Assembly: GCA_020847395.1 (NCBI GenBank)
Contig: JADLCD010000139.1
Span: 1-33,903 of the forward strand
Length of the DNA stretch: 33,903 bases
Direction: 5' to 3'
DNA from: Chitinophagaceae bacterium
Lineage (GTDB): Bacteria > Bacteroidota > Bacteroidia > Chitinophagales > Chitinophagaceae
Shown: one piece after another, positions 30,850 through 33,903 of the stretch
Layout of the letters: each line of letters opens with the position of its first letter
How positions within the stretch are numbered: position 1 is the first letter of the stretch
Notes under the pieces: generated by a model
What the model was told of the DNA's origin: nothing
What the model saw: the letters and a program-made list of their open reading frames with translations, nothing else
Databases searched by the model: none
Program-made: the position numbers and the translations under genes

Positions 30850-31362
30850 TCAGAGATCAAGAAGTCCATCCGGAAGAGTAACGTAAATTTTTTTGGCTTT
30901 ATTATCAATTCGCTCTAATGTTTGTTCATGTAATGGTATCAGCTTTTCTTCTCCTGCCATATTTATTTTGCACAATACCTGGTGTGGCATTTCAATTACC
31001 TCAATAATTTCGCCAATGCTTTTACTACCGTCAATAATCTGGTATCCTAAAAATGAAATAGGAGCTGACTTAGCTGCAAATTTTTTAAAATCATCACTGC
31101 TTAACCATACTTCTTTTTGAACAAATCTTCTGGCAGATTCACGTGTGTTGATCTGTTCAAGCTGAATATAGGTTTCAGCATCGCTTTTTATACGGGCAGA
31201 TGAAACAAAATAAGGAAGAAAAGCTTCATGAGCATCTTCAATAAAAAGCGCAGCTATACCTTTTAGTGTAGTTTTTTTTCCGAGGCTGTGCTGTACAATC
31301 AATTCACCATTTAATCCGAAAACAGCAACGAATTTTCCTATCTTAAAATACTCAGATTCCAC
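30850..31362 (-). CDS. rimM: Ribosome maturation factor RimM
   Basis: The product has 170 residues. The N-terminal beta-barrel domain (FKIGKFVAVFGLNGELIV) and the PRC-like C-terminal domain (SFLGYQIID, IGEIIEVIEMPHQVLCKI, EKLIPLHEQTLERID) are both present. RimM binds ribosomal protein uS19 and assists 30S head assembly. The start is GTG at 31362; an in-frame TGA 18 bases upstream and the lack of an earlier ATG fix it. It follows rpsP as usual, but a terminator-like hairpin separates them. Confidence 0.95.
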   Translation of the reverse strand: MESEYFKIGKFVAVFGLNGELIVQHSLGKKTTLKGIAALFIEDAHEAFLPYFVSSARIKSDAETYIQLEQINTRESARRFVQKEVWLSSDDFKKFAAKSAPISFLGYQIIDGSKSIGEIIEVIEMPHQVLCKINMAGEEKLIPLHEQTLERIDNKAKKIYVTLPDGLLDL

Positions 31363-31387
31363 CGATTGATTTTTATTTCAACAAAAA

Positions 31388-31415
31388 TGCCTTGTGAAAA
31401 TACATTCACAAGGCA
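31388..31415 (-). terminator. Terminator or attenuator between rpsP and rimM
   Basis: Perfect 11-bp stem (TGCCTTGTGAA / TTCACAAGGCA) with a 6-base loop, followed on the minus strand by five Ts. It lies 23 bases beyond the rpsP stop and 26 before the rimM GTG. Confidence 0.78.
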
Positions 31416-31438
31416 AATAAGTTGAAGAAATACTATGT

Positions 31439-31870
31439 TTAGTTACCTTCTTCTCTTTGTTCAGTTCTCCTTGGAGCCATAGGCTTACGCGGTCTTCTTG
31501 ATCTTGCCGCTTCTTCCTGCTTTTTCCTGAGACTGCCTTCATGTTCCTCATGCCATTTCTGGAATTTAGACATTGCAGTAGCTTCATCAAACAAACCGAG
31601 GCTTACACCGCGCAATAAATGCTTAAGGTATAACACTCCTTTGTAAGATAAAATCTTACGTACAGTATCAGTTGGCTGAGCTCCTTTTTGTAACCAGTCT
31701 AATGCTTTTTGTCTGTCTAATTGAACAGCAGTAGGTTGGCCCAATGGATTGTAGGTTCCGATCTTTTGGATGAATTTTCCATCCCTTGGCGCACGGGCGT
31801 CGGCTACCACTATAAAGTAGAAGGGTCTCTTCTTGCTCCCGTGACGTTGCAGTCTGATTTTAACAGCCAT
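31439..31870 (-). CDS. rpsP: 30S ribosomal protein bS16 with C-terminal extension
   Basis: From ATG 31870 the product has 143 residues; the open frame upstream lacks coding character and covers the promoter. [24 protein letters not shown] and KIGTYNPL are the bS16 core, which normally ends near residue 85. The extra 58 residues ([28 protein letters not shown] and a basic/acidic tail) are typical of Bacteroidota forms. It is a structural 30S protein. Promoter at 31928-31958; rimM is next in the transcript. Confidence 0.97.
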   Translation of the reverse strand: MAVKIRLQRHGSKKRPFYFIVVADARAPRDGKFIQKIGTYNPLGQPTAVQLDRQKALDWLQKGAQPTDTVRKILSYKGVLYLKHLLRGVSLGLFDEATAMSKFQKWHEEHEGSLRKKQEEAARSRRPRKPMAPRRTEQREEGN

Positions 31871-31927
31871 AAAAAATAAACATTTTAAATGGGTGATTGA
31901 TAATTTGTTATCCTTTCTAAAGGTTTG

Positions 31928-31958
31928 CGAAGATATACCTTGCAAACTACATATCAAA
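31928..31958 (-). promoter_or_regulatory. Promoter of rpsP-rimM
   Basis: On the minus strand TTTG (31955-31958), exactly 19 bases, TATCTTCG (31928-31935): one mismatch (C for T) in the -7 box. It gives a leader of about 50 bases. Confidence 0.7.
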
Positions 31959-31975
31959 CTAAAAATACAAAAAAA

Positions 31976-33295
31976 TCATCTTTTCCCCAAACCCATTCTT
32001 CCCATTGGCATCTTATTCATCATTTTCATCATTTGTTTCATTTGCTCAAACTGCTTCATAAACTGGTTAACATCTGCTAAATCCTTACCACAGCCCTTTG
32101 CTATCCTGTTTCTGCGGCTTGGGTTTATTACATCCGGATTAGCCCTTTCATGGGGCGTCATTGAATTAATCATCGCCTCTATGCCTTTAAAAGAGTCATC
32201 GCTTACATCAACGTCTTTTATGGCTTTCCCCATACCAGGAATCATGCCCATCAGATCTTTAAGATTCCCCATTTTTTTGATCTGTTGCAACTGGTCAAGA
32301 AAATCCTGGAAATCAAATTGATTTTTGCGCATTTTTTTCTGCAGCCTGGCTGCCTGCGCTTCATCAAACTGGGCCTGCGCTTTTTCAACAAGGGTTGTAA
32401 TATCACCCATACCCAGAATACGCTGCGCCATCCTTTCAGGATAAAACACATCCAGGGTATCTAACTTTTCGCCACTGCTTATAAACTTGATAGGTTTTTG
32501 AACGGTGTATTTAATGGAAAGTGCCGCACCACCTCTTGTATCACCATCTAATTTTGTAAGTACCACACCACTAAAATCCAGTCTTTCATTAAATGCTTTG
32601 GCTGTATTCACAGCATCCTGCCCCGTCATTGAATCTACCACAAAAAGAATTTCCTGTGGCTTAACCGCTGCTTTAATATCGGCAACTTCCGTCATCATCA
32701 CTTCGTCTATTGCCAACCTGCCCGCAGTATCGATGATAACAATATTCTTGTTTTTGCTCTTTGCCTCTTTAATAGCATGCTGAGCTATTTCAACTGCATT
32801 TTTATTTTCCGGTTCGCTGTATACATCCACATCGATCTGCCCACCCAAAACTTTTAACTGATCAATCGCCGCAGGACGATAAATATCTGCCGCAACCAAT
32901 AGGGGCGATTTTCCTTTTTTATTTTTGAGATAATTGGCCAGCTTACCGCTAAACGTGGTTTTACCACTACCCTGCAACCCTGCAATAAGTATTACTGCCG
33001 GATTGCCTGTAATATTAAATTCGCTCTCGGTACCGCCCATCAGTTCCGCCAGTTCATCCTTCACTATTTTAACCATCAGTTGACCGGGGCTCACAGCGGT
33101 TAACACTTTTTCGCCCAAAGCTTTGGTCTTAACTGTATCTGTAAAGTCTTTGGCTATTTTATAGTTTACGTCTGCATCAACCAGGGCGCGCCTGATATCC
33201 TTTACTGTATTAGCAATATTCAGTTCATTAATCCTGCCTTCACCTTTTATCTGCTTAAAGGCCGAATCTAACCGCTCCGACAATGATTCAAACAT
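31976..33295 (-). CDS. ffh: Signal recognition particle GTPase Ffh
   Basis: The product has 439 residues. N domain (about 1-95); G domain with G1 GLQGSGKTT (106-114), G3 DTAGR (189-193) and G4 TKLDGD (247-252); M domain (about 295-439), ending in a methionine-rich, basic tail (MKQMMKMMNKMPMG). It binds 4.5S RNA and delivers ribosome-nascent chains to FtsY at the membrane. It has its own probable promoter at 33335-33342 overlapping the upstream terminator, and rpsP starts a new transcript after it. Confidence 0.97.
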   Translation of the reverse strand: MFESLSERLDSAFKQIKGEGRINELNIANTVKDIRRALVDADVNYKIAKDFTDTVKTKALGEKVLTAVSPGQLMVKIVKDELAELMGGTESEFNITGNPAVILIAGLQGSGKTTFSGKLANYLKNKKGKSPLLVAADIYRPAAIDQLKVLGGQIDVDVYSEPENKNAVEIAQHAIKEAKSKNKNIVIIDTAGRLAIDEVMMTEVADIKAAVKPQEILFVVDSMTGQDAVNTAKAFNERLDFSGVVLTKLDGDTRGGAALSIKYTVQKPIKFISSGEKLDTLDVFYPERMAQRILGMGDITTLVEKAQAQFDEAQAARLQKKMRKNQFDFQDFLDQLQQIKKMGNLKDLMGMIPGMGKAIKDVDVSDDSFKGIEAMINSMTPHERANPDVINPSRRNRIAKGCGKDLADVNQFMKQFEQMKQMMKMMNKMPMGRMGLGKR

Positions 33296-33325
33296 AATTT
33301 GTTTGTTTACACATATTTAAAATAA

Positions 33326-33356
33326 AAAAGTGAACAAAGGTAAATTGTTCACTTTT
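33326..33356 (-). terminator. Terminator of the sigma-factor gene
   Basis: Perfect 12-bp stem (AAAAGTGAACAA / TTGTTCACTTTT) around a 7-base loop, followed on the minus strand by six Ts, about 40 bases past the sigma stop. Confidence 0.88.
33335..33342 (-). promoter_or_regulatory. Probable -7 box of the ffh promoter inside the terminator
   Basis: TACCTTTG on the minus strand is an exact TAnnTTTG match and lies across the loop and descending arm of the terminator hairpin. It is 40 bases before the ffh ATG. The -33 region is weak. Confidence 0.5.
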
Positions 33357-33396
33357 AAAATCGTTAGGAAATTATGTAAAGAAAGAATTGCAGCGT

Positions 33397-33903
33397 TTAA
33401 GTGCCTAAATAAGTTTTAAGTAACTTAGACCTTGACGCTGTTCTTAACTTGGTTATCGCTTTGTCTTTTATTTGTCTTACTCTTTCGCGGGTAAGGTTAA
33501 AACGTTCTCCAATATCTTCAAGACTCATTGGGTTATCTATACCTATACCAAAGAAAAAACGGAGTACATCCTGCTGGCGATCAGTTAACGTATGCAGCGA
33601 TCTTTCTATTTCTTTTTTTAATGATTCGTGATGTGCAATTCTTTCATCCACACTATCTGCATTGGGGTTTGCCATTATATCAACCAATGTGCCGTCTTCG
33701 CCTTCTGACAACGGAGTATCCATGCTCACGTGCCTTGCTGCAACGCCCAAAGTAGCTGCTATTTCTTCTGTGTCAATTTCAAGAATTTCCGCCAACTCTT
33801 CTGCCGAAGGTTCTCTTTCGTATTCCTGCTCCAATTGCTGAAACGCTTTATTAATCCTGTTGGTAAGCCCAACCTTATTAAGCGGCAAACGTACAATACG
33901 TGA
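33397..33903 (-). CDS. rpoD: Primary sigma-70 factor, C-terminal part (5' end outside window)
   Basis: The last 169 codons are visible, and the frame continues past the window edge; the first residues seen, SRIVRLPLNKVGLTNRINKA, are the end of region 2.4 and the start of region 3. Region 3 continues with EQEYEREPSAEELAEIL and SMDTPLSEGEDGTLVDIM. Region 4 has LTDRQQDVLRFFFGIG (4.1) and the -35-type recognition helix SLEDIGERFNLTRERVRQIKDKAITKLR (4.2, cut across the helix-turn-helix). This matches the short primary sigma of Bacteroidota, which recognises the -33 TTTG / -7 TAnnTTTG promoters found across the window. It ends at a strong terminator. Confidence 0.93.
   Translation of the reverse strand, partial: SRIVRLPLNKVGLTNRINKAFQQLEQEYEREPSAEELAEILEIDTEEIAATLGVAARHVSMDTPLSEGEDGTLVDIMANPNADSVDERIAHHESLKKEIERSLHTLTDRQQDVLRFFFGIGIDNPMSLEDIGERFNLTRERVRQIKDKAITKLRTASRSKLLKTYLGT

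Overview
The window looks like chromosomal DNA of a Bacteroidota bacterium, most likely family Chitinophagaceae (inference). The reasons are an AT-rich sequence, promoters of the Bacteroidetes type (TTTG, about 19 bases, TAnnTTTG), a TonB-dependent receptor paired with a DUF4249 lipoprotein, a DUF1800/DUF1501 pair with a type IX secretion sorting domain, a DUF3127 protein, a DUF6580 membrane protein and a long-tailed ribosomal protein bS16. No phage, plasmid, CRISPR array or transposase gene is visible.

Layout. 1-5.3 kb: the start of an SGNH/GDSL hydrolase, an Hsp31/HchA-like DJ-1 protein, a tiny lipoprotein, two carbohydrate-active lipoproteins (GH5 glucanase and a five-bladed-propeller glycosidase) separated by a MITE-like palindromic insertion, and an ArsR repressor with an SRPBCC/AHSA1 partner. 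5.4-10.3 kb: a TonB-dependent receptor and DUF4249 lipoprotein operon, a patch of dispersed hairpin repeats, then a PEBP-like protein coupled to an outer-membrane barrel protein. 10.4-14.1 kb: an HD phosphohydrolase, tRNA-Ser(GCU), acylphosphatase, dnaA, a long gene-free stretch and a DUF3127 protein with an SSB-like tail. 14.1-19.1 kb: a COG2509 flavoprotein, a NatA/NatB-type ABC exporter, two strong palindromes at a convergent junction, and an unrecognised exported protein built from six repeats of about 27 residues. 19.1-24.7 kb: a gene-free segment with a consensus promoter that may make a small RNA, xerD, a cysteine-cluster protein, a yraN/DUF6580 operon, a CoA-binding protein and a TPR sensor kinase. 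24.7-30.7 kb: the DUF1800-DUF1501 operon, a thiolase, divergent pyrD and a small membrane protein. 30.8-33.9 kb: an information-processing block (rimM, rpsP, ffh, end of the primary sigma factor gene), all on the minus strand.

Most genes are ordinary housekeeping or surface-nutrition functions. The parts that familiar annotation does not explain are the 18.3-19.1 kb repeat protein, the promoter at 19.36 kb with no gene directly behind it, and at least two families of short palindromic elements in intergenic DNA: one intact MITE-like copy with an 8-bp flanking duplication and two degenerate ends, and one hairpin family present twice in opposite orientations.
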